Assembly (NCBI RefSeq): GCF_000688375.1 | Contig: NZ_JIAF01000004.1 | Coordinates: 1,798,001-1,862,000, forward strand | Reading direction: 5' to 3' | Source of the DNA: Prevotella sp. HUN102 | GTDB taxonomy: Bacteria; Bacteroidota; Bacteroidia; Bacteroidales; Bacteroidaceae | Length of the DNA stretch: 64,000 nt | Made by a program: the position numbers and the translations under genes | The notes under the pieces: model-generated | The model's database searches: none | The model's input: the letters and a program-made list of their open reading frames with translations, nothing else | What the model was told of the DNA's origin: nothing | Shown here: positions 44,277 through 52,362 of the stretch, one piece after another | Layout: each line of letters begins with the position of its first letter | Numbering within the stretch: the stretch's first letter is position 1

Positions 44277-45788
44277 TTAAGCTACCTTCTCGAGTCTCTT
44301 CATCATTGAGAACATAAAGAGTGCAGAGATGAGGCAGAGAACGATGAATACTGCCCATACAAGCCAGAGTGGCAATGAACCCCAAAGGTATCCACCTACC
44401 ATTACGAGCAAGTTACCGATAGCAGTTGCCACGAACCAGCCACCCATCATCATCCCCTTGTACTTTGGAGGAGCTACCTTTGACACGAATGAAATACCCA
44501 TTGGGCTAAGCAACAACTCACCGAAAGTGAGCACAAGATAAGTGCAGATCAACCAGTTTGGAGATACAAATGTACCTGCATCGCCTGCTATCTTCTGTGC
44601 ATCAGGTGTGTTCAGTCCCAATGAGCCAACGAGCATTACACAGAAACCTGCTGCCGCAATCAACATACCGTAAGCAATCTTACGAGGTGCTGATGGTTCC
44701 TTGCCTTTATTTGCCAAACTTCCGAATATGGCCATACTTACCGGTGTCAATGCAACTACGTAGAATGGGTTGAACTGCTGGAAGATAGGTGCGCTGACAT
44801 CAACAACGCCTTCCAATGAACTGTACTTCCAGATGAGAACGCCAACGGCTGCTGCAATGACAACGGCTGAAATACCCTTCGCCTTACTTGTCTTGCTCTG
44901 GAATAATGAGAACAGGGCATAAACAATGATGATAATCATAAAGAGGTTGATTACATCAAAAGGCATACTCTGAAGACCTTCGGCTTTCCTCTCTGTAAAT
45001 TCAGCTGCGAAATATGTCAAACTCAAACCATTCTGATGGAATGCCATCCAGAAGAAGATTACTACTGCAAATACCAAGCAAAGTGCAACGATTCGGGCTT
45101 TAGTGTCGGCTGGCGAAAGTTCCTCTGCTGTATCTGCAACTGCCTTTGCACGCTCTCCACCTTCTACGTGCTTGAAGGTAGAACGGAAAGCGAAGTAGAT
45201 CATCATTGAAAGAATCAATGACAAGCAAGCTACTGCAAAAGAGAAATGGTAGGCATCGTTTCCGGAATATCCAAGAGTGTGTTCAGCATAATCTTTAATC
45301 CTTACGGCTGCCGTCGGTGCGAACAAGGCACCAATGTTGATAGCCATATAGAAAATAGAGAAAGCTGAATCGCGCTTGCCTTGAAGCTCAGGACTGTCGT
45401 AAAGGTTACCTACCATAACCTGAAGATTACCCTTGAAGAGACCTGTACCAAAACTAATGAATACAAGTGCCGAAAGCATACAAACGAATGCGAGAGTGCC
45501 GCTGCCCAATGGTATGGACAGGAAGAGATAACCGAGGAACATCACGGCAATACCGATAGTTACCATCTTGCCGAAGCCAAACTTATCGGCCATAATACCG
45601 CCAATGAATGGCAGGAAATAAACTAAACCGAGGAAACTACTGTAAATCAATCCAGCTGTTCCCGGTTCGAGTCCGAAATTAGCTCTAAGGAATAGAGCAA
45701 ATACTGCGATCATGGTATAATAGCCAAATCGCTCTCCAGTGTTGGCCAAAGCCAACGCATAAAGTCCTTTAGGTTGGTTTTCAAACAT
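44277..45788 (-). CDS. POT/PTR2-family proton-dependent peptide transporter
   Basis: A 503-residue inner membrane carrier with about 14 helices that imports di- and tripeptides. The N-terminal motif reads ANTGERFGYYTM; the second Glu, Arg, Phe and Tyr-Tyr of the ExxERFxYY signature are present, but the first Glu is replaced by Asn. PTR2 blocks FISFGTGLFKGNLQVMVGNLYD (split here as FISFGTGLFKGN and LQVMVGNLYD) and FSIFYMAINIGALFAP are clear. C-terminal helices hold SPMGISFVSKVAP. The altered first Glu may affect proton coupling. It stands alone. Confidence 0.92.
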   Translation of the reverse strand: MFENQPKGLYALALANTGERFGYYTMIAVFALFLRANFGLEPGTAGLIYSSFLGLVYFLPFIGGIMADKFGFGKMVTIGIAVMFLGYLFLSIPLGSGTLAFVCMLSALVFISFGTGLFKGNLQVMVGNLYDSPELQGKRDSAFSIFYMAINIGALFAPTAAVRIKDYAEHTLGYSGNDAYHFSFAVACLSLILSMMIYFAFRSTFKHVEGGERAKAVADTAEELSPADTKARIVALCLVFAVVIFFWMAFHQNGLSLTYFAAEFTERKAEGLQSMPFDVINLFMIIIIVYALFSLFQSKTSKAKGISAVVIAAAVGVLIWKYSSLEGVVDVSAPIFQQFNPFYVVALTPVSMAIFGSLANKGKEPSAPRKIAYGMLIAAAGFCVMLVGSLGLNTPDAQKIAGDAGTFVSPNWLICTYLVLTFGELLLSPMGISFVSKVAPPKYKGMMMGGWFVATAIGNLLVMVGGYLWGSLPLWLVWAVFIVLCLISALFMFSMMKRLEKVA

Positions 45789-45834
45789 AATTTAAAAATT
45801 TTAGGTTTTACTTGTTTTTATATTCTTGTATTTT

Positions 45835-46578
45835 TTATCTTTTTGTTTTTATTAAATCAAACAGGTATGACACTTTTATCGTAATGGTGCTGTTATTGGA
45901 TTTTCCGAAATAATCTTTCTTGCTACTGCCGTAGATATTTCCCAAGCCATAATAGTAGCGGGCTTCTAAAAGATAGTGCCCCAGTTTCCTGTTGCTCCAT
46001 TCAACACCAATTCCGGCAGCGATTCCATAGTCGAATTTATTTTCAGCCTCCATACTTTCCTGTGCAATGATCGTATTGCTCCTGCCAGTACCATCTTTTG
46101 CAAGATTAGGTGTGTCATAGTTTTTTGATGTAGACTCACTTAAAAGAAATCCTATCTGTGGTCCTGCTTGCGCAAAGAAGTTCCACCCGGATTGTTCCCT
46201 TCCCCAAGTCAAATGTGCAAAAACAGGAATCTGCACATAGTTTAATGTACGTGAATATTCCTCTGTCAGACCATTGGAATTGACAACCCTCTGATCATTG
46301 CCCGTTAGGATATCCTGTTTCCATCCCATTGAGTTGTAGTTTATCTCGCCATATACGGAGCAGATTGTGTTGAAATACTTCTCGCATACATATCTGAAAC
46401 TCACACCTCCTGTAATACCTCCGTGCATTCCTTGCGAAACCTTAGGGTCGAAACCGACGGATGACAGTGAATAGCCGAGATTCGCACCAACCGACAGGTC
46501 GTTACGATGGTCGCCCACTTGTGCAAAAGCAGCAATCGGGAGAATCATCAACAAAGAAAATAATATCTTTCTATACAT
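45835..46578 (-). CDS. Outer membrane beta-barrel protein (porin-like)
   Basis: A 247-residue secreted protein. A signal peptide ends in IAAFAQ (about residue 20). Strands alternating in aromatic residues follow (DLSVGANLGYSLSSVGF, GGVSFRYVCEKYF, YVQIPVFAHLTWG, GWNFFAQAGPQIGFLLS, HYLLEARYYYGLGNIYG). They end in ITIKVSYLFDLIKTKR. The pattern is of the PorT/OmpA-type 8-10 strand barrels common in Bacteroidota. Its function is unknown and it stands alone. Confidence 0.8.
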   Translation of the reverse strand: MYRKILFSLLMILPIAAFAQVGDHRNDLSVGANLGYSLSSVGFDPKVSQGMHGGITGGVSFRYVCEKYFNTICSVYGEINYNSMGWKQDILTGNDQRVVNSNGLTEEYSRTLNYVQIPVFAHLTWGREQSGWNFFAQAGPQIGFLLSESTSKNYDTPNLAKDGTGRSNTIIAQESMEAENKFDYGIAAGIGVEWSNRKLGHYLLEARYYYGLGNIYGSSKKDYFGKSNNSTITIKVSYLFDLIKTKR

Positions 46579-46668
46579 ATTATCTATTCACGTATTTATC
46601 ATCCGTCTGACGGAAACATTTTTATATATGCTCTATTGCAAAAAATAATGAGTTCTTGTGCAAAAGAT

Positions 46669-48066
46669 TTAATACACTAAATTCTCCATTGTCTGATCGG
46701 CTTTGAAATGGACGAGTTGGAAATGATTATTAATTCTCATACCTTGACCTATCTGTTCAAAGTTGAATCTTGCTTGCAAAGGACTGTATTTGATTTCGGA
46801 AGATGTGCCCTTGAATGCTTTACCCTTTCCTTTCAAACCACGAATGAAGAATTGTGCCTGATCGTAACCTGTGATAGCAAATCGAGGAATATAGGTTTTG
46901 CTCATAGCTTCTCCGTATGTGTCAAGGTAAAGTTTCTCCAACTTCTCTGTTTTGTCTGCTACCTTATTATAATAATAGGTTGAAGGAATGTAAACTCCAT
47001 ACTTAAAATAATTCGCAAGGTTGTAGTCCTGATACATAAACCATTGGTTATAGCCATAAACAGAAATGGCAATGCCGGGATTTGTTTGCTTCAATGAATC
47101 CAGTTTTGCAAAAACCTTATTCAGTTGGGGACTCTTTTCAGAATTGACAACAACAACGTTTGGCTGCTTGGAACTGAAATGTTTTACAAAATCAGCTTGC
47201 GAAGAGTTCAAACTGGTCAAATCATATCTGATGTTTGACAGCTCCAATTGCTTTCTCAACCCACTTGTAAACGCACCAACTTGACTTTCCGGGTCGTTGC
47301 AATTGATGAAAACAGGATGATGCGTCTTTTGGAAACGCTCGAAAAAACTGGCTATTGCCTTCTGATTCAATCGGTTTTCATCTTGATAAACTTGGTAAAC
47401 ATTTGGATTTGCAATCACATCCTTAGCATCAATAGAGAATGGAATAACCATCTTAATACCGTTCTTTTGGCAGAAATCAGCCAAAGGCTTTACCTGATTG
47501 GAATACAGGGGGCCAAAGATAATATCAAGTTTTGAAGCATTCTCTTCCAATAAAGTGGTACGAATGTCAGCCTCCTTCGGAACATTCCAGGCGTGTACAT
47601 CAGTCGTGATACCTTCTGTCTTTAATTGATTCAATGCGAGCAAAATACCACGATAGTATTCCACCATCCGTTTTCCGTCGCCATCAAGGTTATGCAATGG
47701 AAGCATTACTCCCACCCTGATAGCACTTGAAACCGGAGTGCTTGAAACAGGCTTTGCAGCATTTCCATTTACCGAGGCTGTTGTGGGTTTTGAAGTTGCA
47801 GGCTTTGATTCCGACTTTTTGTCCCCTTCCTTGGCATAAGGAACAAATATCCATTCTCCTTTTTTCAATTCGTAGCCTTCACGTTTCATTTCAGGGTTTG
47901 CATCAAGTAAGTCCTGAATGCTGACACCATAGTCCTTGGCAATACCAAAGATAGTTTCCTTTTTCTTCACCTTATGGATATCTCTCCATATCGTGGTCTG
48001 TGCAGAGACGTGAACGGTGAATGTTAAAACAAATATTAAAACTAAATATTTAAAATAATGTTTCAT
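46669..48066 (-). CDS. Periplasmic LysM plus type I periplasmic-binding-fold protein
   Basis: A 465-residue exported protein. A signal peptide (VLIFVLTFTVHVSAQ, about residues 8-22) precedes a LysM domain (HKVKKKETIFGIAKDYGVSIQD, split as HKVKKKETIFGIAKDY and GVSIQD, about 30-75). A Ser/Thr/Pro linker then leads to a PBP1-like two-lobe fold (IRVGVMLPLHNLDGDGKRMVEYYRGILLALNQL, quoted here as IRVGVMLPLHN and YYRGILLALNQL), with DIIFGPLYSNQV and VNSEKSPQLNKV. LysM binds peptidoglycan, so it is probably wall-tethered. The start at 48066 fits the -7 box. Confidence 0.83.
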   Translation of the reverse strand: MKHYFKYLVLIFVLTFTVHVSAQTTIWRDIHKVKKKETIFGIAKDYGVSIQDLLDANPEMKREGYELKKGEWIFVPYAKEGDKKSESKPATSKPTTASVNGNAAKPVSSTPVSSAIRVGVMLPLHNLDGDGKRMVEYYRGILLALNQLKTEGITTDVHAWNVPKEADIRTTLLEENASKLDIIFGPLYSNQVKPLADFCQKNGIKMVIPFSIDAKDVIANPNVYQVYQDENRLNQKAIASFFERFQKTHHPVFINCNDPESQVGAFTSGLRKQLELSNIRYDLTSLNSSQADFVKHFSSKQPNVVVVNSEKSPQLNKVFAKLDSLKQTNPGIAISVYGYNQWFMYQDYNLANYFKYGVYIPSTYYYNKVADKTEKLEKLYLDTYGEAMSKTYIPRFAITGYDQAQFFIRGLKGKGKAFKGTSSEIKYSPLQARFNFEQIGQGMRINNHFQLVHFKADQTMENLVY

Positions 48067-48093
48067 AATTTTCGTTCTGAGTTTAACACCTTG

Positions 48094-48101
48094 CAAAGAT
48101 A
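48094..48101 (-). promoter_or_regulatory. Promoter -7 box for the LysM gene
   Basis: The minus strand reads TATCTTTG, 27 bases before the ATG at 48066. Confidence 0.65.
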
Positions 48102-48144
48102 ACAAAAACTATCCACTATTTGCTTTTTGTCAATAGTTTTTTTG

Positions 48145-48152
48145 TATTTTTG
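48145..48152 (+). promoter_or_regulatory. Promoter -7 box for the CHU_C gene
   Basis: TATTTTTG, 16 bases before the ATG at 48169; it is divergent from the LysM promoter. Confidence 0.6.
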
Positions 48153-48168
48153 CAAAAATAAGAGATTT

Positions 48169-48864
48169 ATGAAATCAATTTTTATAAAAATATCATTGTA
48201 TATCGTAGCGATATTCTTTGGAACAGAAGGATTCGCACAATCGTGCAACCCTTATGGAACCTATATAAATAGCGAGGGTGTTACTGATACGCTCAATTCT
48301 TCACTGGGTTTTTCAGGTTCTGCTCCATTAACTGTGAACTTTGTTGCCAATCCCGTTTCACATTATGACCCAAACACGCATTTTGAATGGCATATATTCG
48401 AACAGAAGAACCGCCATCAGGCGTTTCTGGTAAGATATGAAGAGAACACGGAATATACTTTTACGCAGGCAGGTTCGTTCAGAGTTTGCCTCTATGAAAT
48501 ATTGGATGGAGACACCGTCAGTATTTATGATGCAATCACAGTTTCCATCAGCGAAAGTGAACTTGTAATGCCCAATGCCTTTTCTCCCAACGGCGATGGA
48601 ATCAATGATATTTACAAAGCCAAGAATGGACACAAGAGTATCATAGAATTCCGAGCCATCATATTTAACAGATGGGGACAGAAGATTTACGAATGGACTG
48701 ACCCAAATGAAGGATGGGACGGTACATATAGGGGCAAGAAAGTAGCAGACGGTGTGTATTTCGTGAATGTAAAAGCTAAAGGTGCTGACGGAAGAGAGTT
48801 CCACATTAAACGCGACGTGAACCTTTTAAGAGGTTTCACTGAATCTTCAATTCAAACACCATAA
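48169..48864 (+). CDS. Secreted protein with gliding-motility/CHU_C type IX sorting domain
   Basis: A 231-residue exported protein: signal peptide (IVAIFFGTEGFAQ, to about residue 23), then a PKD-like beta domain (LTVNFVANPVSHYDPNTHFEWHIF, quoted as LTVNFVANPVSHYD and NTHFEWHIF). It ends with a CHU_C-type B sorting domain: MPNAFSPNGDGINDIYK, FRAIIFNRWGQKIYEW and GWDGTYRGKKVADGVYFV. This family is exported by the type IX secretion system and stays at the surface. The ATG at 48169 is supported by the promoter. It lies 31 bases before uvrA, but a common function is unlikely. Confidence 0.88.
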   Translation: MKSIFIKISLYIVAIFFGTEGFAQSCNPYGTYINSEGVTDTLNSSLGFSGSAPLTVNFVANPVSHYDPNTHFEWHIFEQKNRHQAFLVRYEENTEYTFTQAGSFRVCLYEILDGDTVSIYDAITVSISESELVMPNAFSPNGDGINDIYKAKNGHKSIIEFRAIIFNRWGQKIYEWTDPNEGWDGTYRGKKVADGVYFVNVKAKGADGREFHIKRDVNLLRGFTESSIQTP

Positions 48865-48895
48865 ACGTTTGTTTATCAAACTATAAAGAACTGAA

Positions 48896-51733
48896 ATGAA
48901 CAATAAGATAGAAGTGTTGGGAGCACGGGTACACAACCTCAAGAACGTTGATGTTACAATGCCGCGAAACTCCCTGATTGTTTTCACAGGATTGTCTGGC
49001 TCTGGTAAGAGTTCGTTGGCTTTCGACACTATTTTTGCCGAAGGCCAACGGAGATATATTGAAACTTTCTCTGCCTATGCAAGAAACTTCCTTGGAGGAA
49101 TGGAAAGACCCGACGTGGATAAGATTACAGGACTCTCTCCCGTCATTTCCATTGAACAGAAAACCACAAACAAGAATCCCCGCTCTACCGTCGGCACTAC
49201 GACGGAGATATACGATTATCTCCGTTTGTTGTACGCACGAGCAGGCGTTGCCTATTCCTATATGAGTGGTGAAGAAATGGTAAAATATACCGAGGAGCGA
49301 GTTGTTGAGATGATTCTCAACGACTATGCCTGCAAAAGCATATACATTCTTGCACCTCTCATCAGAAACAGAAAGGGACATTACCGTGAACTTTTCGAGC
49401 AAATGCGAAGAAAGGGTTATCTGTATATCCGTGTTGATGGCGAGATTCTTGAGATTACCCGTGGAATGAAGGTGGACCGTTACAAGAATCACAACATCGA
49501 AGTAGTCATTGACAAAATGAAGCTCGGTGCATCAGACGATGATTCTTTCAAGGAACGACTTGCAAAGACCGTTTCCATCGCTATGCGGCAAGGCGATTCC
49601 CTTATAATGATAATGGATAAGGAATCGGGAGAAGCCAAATACTTTTCCAAACGTCTGATGGATCCCGTTACCGGCATTGCCTACAAAGACCCGGCTCCGA
49701 ATATCTTTTCATTCAATTCGCCAGAAGGTGCGTGCCCACATTGCAAAGGTTTGGGTAAGATAAACGAAATAGACCTTGGCAAAGTGATTCCCGACACTTC
49801 GCAGAACATTCACGAAGGAGCCATAATCCCTCTTGGAAAATACAAAAACCAAATGATATTTTGGCAAATCAGTGCTATTCTTGAGAAGAGCGACTGCACA
49901 CTTAAAACGCCCGTTAAGGAGATTCCAAAGGAGACTTTGGACGAAATTCTTTACGGATCGCTCGAAAAAGTAAAGATATCAAAGGAACTTGTACATACTA
50001 ACTCCGATTATTTCGTTGCTTTTGATGGAGTTATCAAGTATTTGCGCACAGTAATGGAAACCGACGAGACGGCTGCCGGAAAGAAATGGGCCGACCAATT
50101 CATTGCCGAGAAGACCTGCCCGGAGTGCAATGGTCAGCGTCTTAACCGTGAAGCCCTGTCCTATCGCATTTGGGAAAAAAACATTGCCGAACTGGCTTCG
50201 ATGGATATCACAGACTTGAAAGCGTGGATAGACGCCGCAGACCATCACCTGAATGAAAAACAAAGGAAAATTGCATCCGAAATTATCAAGGAAATCAGAA
50301 AACGCATTGATTTTCTACTCGACGTCGGACTTGACTATCTGGCATTGAATCGTCAGAGTGCCACGCTGTCAGGTGGAGAAAGCCAGCGAATCCGACTGGC
50401 AACACAGATTGGTTCACAACTTGTAAATGTGCTTTATATTCTCGACGAGCCTTCGATAGGACTCCACCAGCGGGACAACGACAGACTGATAAAGTCATTA
50501 CGGGATTTGAGAGACTTGGGAAATACGGTCATCGTCGTAGAACACGATGAAGATATGATGAAAGCTGCCGACTGGATAGTGGACATTGGTCCTAAAGCAG
50601 GACGCAAAGGTGGCGAAGTAGTATTTCAAGGAACTCACGAACAAATGCTCAAAACCCACACATTAACAGCGCAATACCTTAACGGAGAGCAGAGCATAGC
50701 CATTCCGTCCGAACGACGAAAAGGAAACGGAAAGTCCATTTGGATGAAAGGGTGCAGAGGCAACAATCTGAAAAACGTAGACGTAGAACTTCCATTGGGC
50801 AAACTGATTGTAGTAACAGGGGTTTCAGGTTCAGGAAAGAGCACGCTCATCAATGAAACGCTCCAGCCTATCCTCTCCCAACATTTCTACCGTTCGCTCA
50901 AGAAGCCGATGGAATACGATGAAATCGTGGGAATCGACAATATAGACAAAGTCGTAAACGTGGATCAAAGCCCTATCGGGCGAACTCCCCGCAGCAATCC
51001 TGCAACATATACGGGCGTATTCTCTGATATAAGAAACCTTTTCGTAAATCTTCCTGAAGCTAAAATACGTGGTTACAAGCCCGGCAGGTTCTCCTTCAAT
51101 GTGAAAGGAGGCAGGTGTGAAGAATGCGGGGGCAATGGTTATCGAACTATTGAAATGAACTTTCTTCCCGACGTAATGGTTCCTTGTGAAGTTTGTCACG
51201 GAAAACGCTACAACAGAGAGACTTTAGAAGTTAGATTCAAGGGAAAATCTATTGCAGATGTGCTCGATATGACTGTGAATATGGCTGTTGATTTTTTTGA
51301 AAACGTACCATTAATTCTTCCAAGAATCAAGGCATTGCAGGATGTGGGACTGGGATATATAAAATTAGGACAGAGTTCCACCACCCTTTCCGGTGGTGAA
51401 AGCCAACGCGTAAAACTTGCCACAGAACTCTCAAAACGTGATACTGGCAAGACACTCTACATTCTTGACGAACCTACAACTGGTCTTCATTTTGAAGATA
51501 TCCGTGTCTTAATGGGTGTTCTTCAGAAACTTGTTGATCGTGGCAATACAGTTCTAATCATTGAGCACAATCTCGACGTGATAAAACTTGCAGACTATAT
51601 CATCGATATGGGGCCTGAAGGAGGACGCGGAGGTGGAAGAGTGCTTGTTACGGGTACTCCGGAAGAAGTTGTTAAGAACGAACAGAGCTATACTACTCCT
51701 TTCCTTAGAAAGGTATTGAAAGAAAACAAGTAA
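48896..51733 (+). CDS. uvrA: Excinuclease ABC subunit A
   Basis: A 945-residue ABC-type ATPase that finds bulky DNA lesions and loads UvrB in nucleotide excision repair. Both nucleotide-binding sites are complete: Walker A GLSGSGKSSL (about residues 31-40) and GVSGSGKSTL (about 642-651), with signatures LSGGESQRIRLA and LSGGESQRVKLA. Zinc-finger Cys pairs are CPHC/CPEC (first) and CEEC/CEVC (second). The normal length is about 940. It follows the CHU_C gene by 31 bases. No uvrB is in the window. Confidence 0.98.
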   Translation: MNNKIEVLGARVHNLKNVDVTMPRNSLIVFTGLSGSGKSSLAFDTIFAEGQRRYIETFSAYARNFLGGMERPDVDKITGLSPVISIEQKTTNKNPRSTVGTTTEIYDYLRLLYARAGVAYSYMSGEEMVKYTEERVVEMILNDYACKSIYILAPLIRNRKGHYRELFEQMRRKGYLYIRVDGEILEITRGMKVDRYKNHNIEVVIDKMKLGASDDDSFKERLAKTVSIAMRQGDSLIMIMDKESGEAKYFSKRLMDPVTGIAYKDPAPNIFSFNSPEGACPHCKGLGKINEIDLGKVIPDTSQNIHEGAIIPLGKYKNQMIFWQISAILEKSDCTLKTPVKEIPKETLDEILYGSLEKVKISKELVHTNSDYFVAFDGVIKYLRTVMETDETAAGKKWADQFIAEKTCPECNGQRLNREALSYRIWEKNIAELASMDITDLKAWIDAADHHLNEKQRKIASEIIKEIRKRIDFLLDVGLDYLALNRQSATLSGGESQRIRLATQIGSQLVNVLYILDEPSIGLHQRDNDRLIKSLRDLRDLGNTVIVVEHDEDMMKAADWIVDIGPKAGRKGGEVVFQGTHEQMLKTHTLTAQYLNGEQSIAIPSERRKGNGKSIWMKGCRGNNLKNVDVELPLGKLIVVTGVSGSGKSTLINETLQPILSQHFYRSLKKPMEYDEIVGIDNIDKVVNVDQSPIGRTPRSNPATYTGVFSDIRNLFVNLPEAKIRGYKPGRFSFNVKGGRCEECGGNGYRTIEMNFLPDVMVPCEVCHGKRYNRETLEVRFKGKSIADVLDMTVNMAVDFFENVPLILPRIKALQDVGLGYIKLGQSSTTLSGGESQRVKLATELSKRDTGKTLYILDEPTTGLHFEDIRVLMGVLQKLVDRGNTVLIIEHNLDVIKLADYIIDMGPEGGRGGGRVLVTGTPEEVVKNEQSYTTPFLRKVLKENK

Positions 51734-51748
51734 GTTTATTCCACCATC

Positions 51749-51801
51749 AACGGCTGCGATACGCACGATTCCTGATTGGAAACAAGCGTATCGCAGCCGT
51801 T
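51749..51801. other. Perfect 16-bp stem after uvrA without a U tract
   Basis: AACGGCTGCGATACGC (51749-51764) is the exact reverse complement of 51786-51801. The loop is 21 bases. It is followed by GTTCATCTG, not by a T run. It may act as a 3' mRNA stabiliser or as a recognition site; no known repeat name is assigned. Confidence 0.5.
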
Positions 51802-52007
51802 GTTCATCTGTATTTAACAGAATTACACACACCAATCAGGATCTATCTTTCTGTGAATTATCTTAACAAAACACGCTTTATAATTCGATTATTTCCGACA
51901 AAATATTTTTCTTTTTCAAATATGAGAATTATGCGTGTGCATAAATAAGCCCCAAATTATCAATGTATTGCCATCTCTTGCAATCAATGTGTGCAACCGA
52001 GTCCCAT

Positions 52008-52260
52008 TAAAAACTTCGCAAACTCATCAATATTTCCGACTTTTGAAACATTTTTTGTACATTATTCTTCGCAGTTTTACCATTCATTCTTCCTAAGAAT
52101 AATCTGTATTTGTCGCAAGATTGCAATTCAAACTTCGTGCTTCTGCACGCCAATGCTTCGTTTTTTCAATCCTCCTTTACAAAACAAGGTTAATTATTCT
52201 ATAGATTACCGAAAAATAATGTGCGATTTTTGGTAAACAAATTTTACAATCTGAAAGTCA
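52008..52260. repeat. Degenerate dispersed palindromic repeat, copy E
   Basis: The 629-base gap 51734-52362 between uvrA and feoAB holds scattered pieces of the repeat family: CTTCGCA (about 52014), ATTCTTCGCAG (about 52062), CATTCTTCCTAAGAATAA and TCGCAAGATTGCAATTC. A CTGAAAGTCAG word appears at the far end (about 52250). The two terminal tags are not both identifiable. No gene is seen in this gap. Confidence 0.35.
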
Positions 52261-52264
52261 GATT

Positions 52265-52303
52265 AAAACAAAAGCGTTTTCCCACAATCATAGGAAAACG
52301 CCT
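52265..52303 (-). terminator. feoAB terminator
   Basis: AAAGCGTTTTCC (52271-52282) pairs with GGAAAACGCCTTT (52293-52305) with one bulge; on the minus strand TTTTGTTTTAATC follows. Confidence 0.7.
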
Positions 52304-52362
52304 TTGTTATTTTTAGTTATCGGATTCAAAATGAATGAATTGCGAAAAGACAGAACATTTGA

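Noticed and set aside
51991..52236. Plus-strand frame of 81 codons between uvrA and feoAB
   Set aside because: It is Phe/Cys-rich noise over a degenerate repeat.
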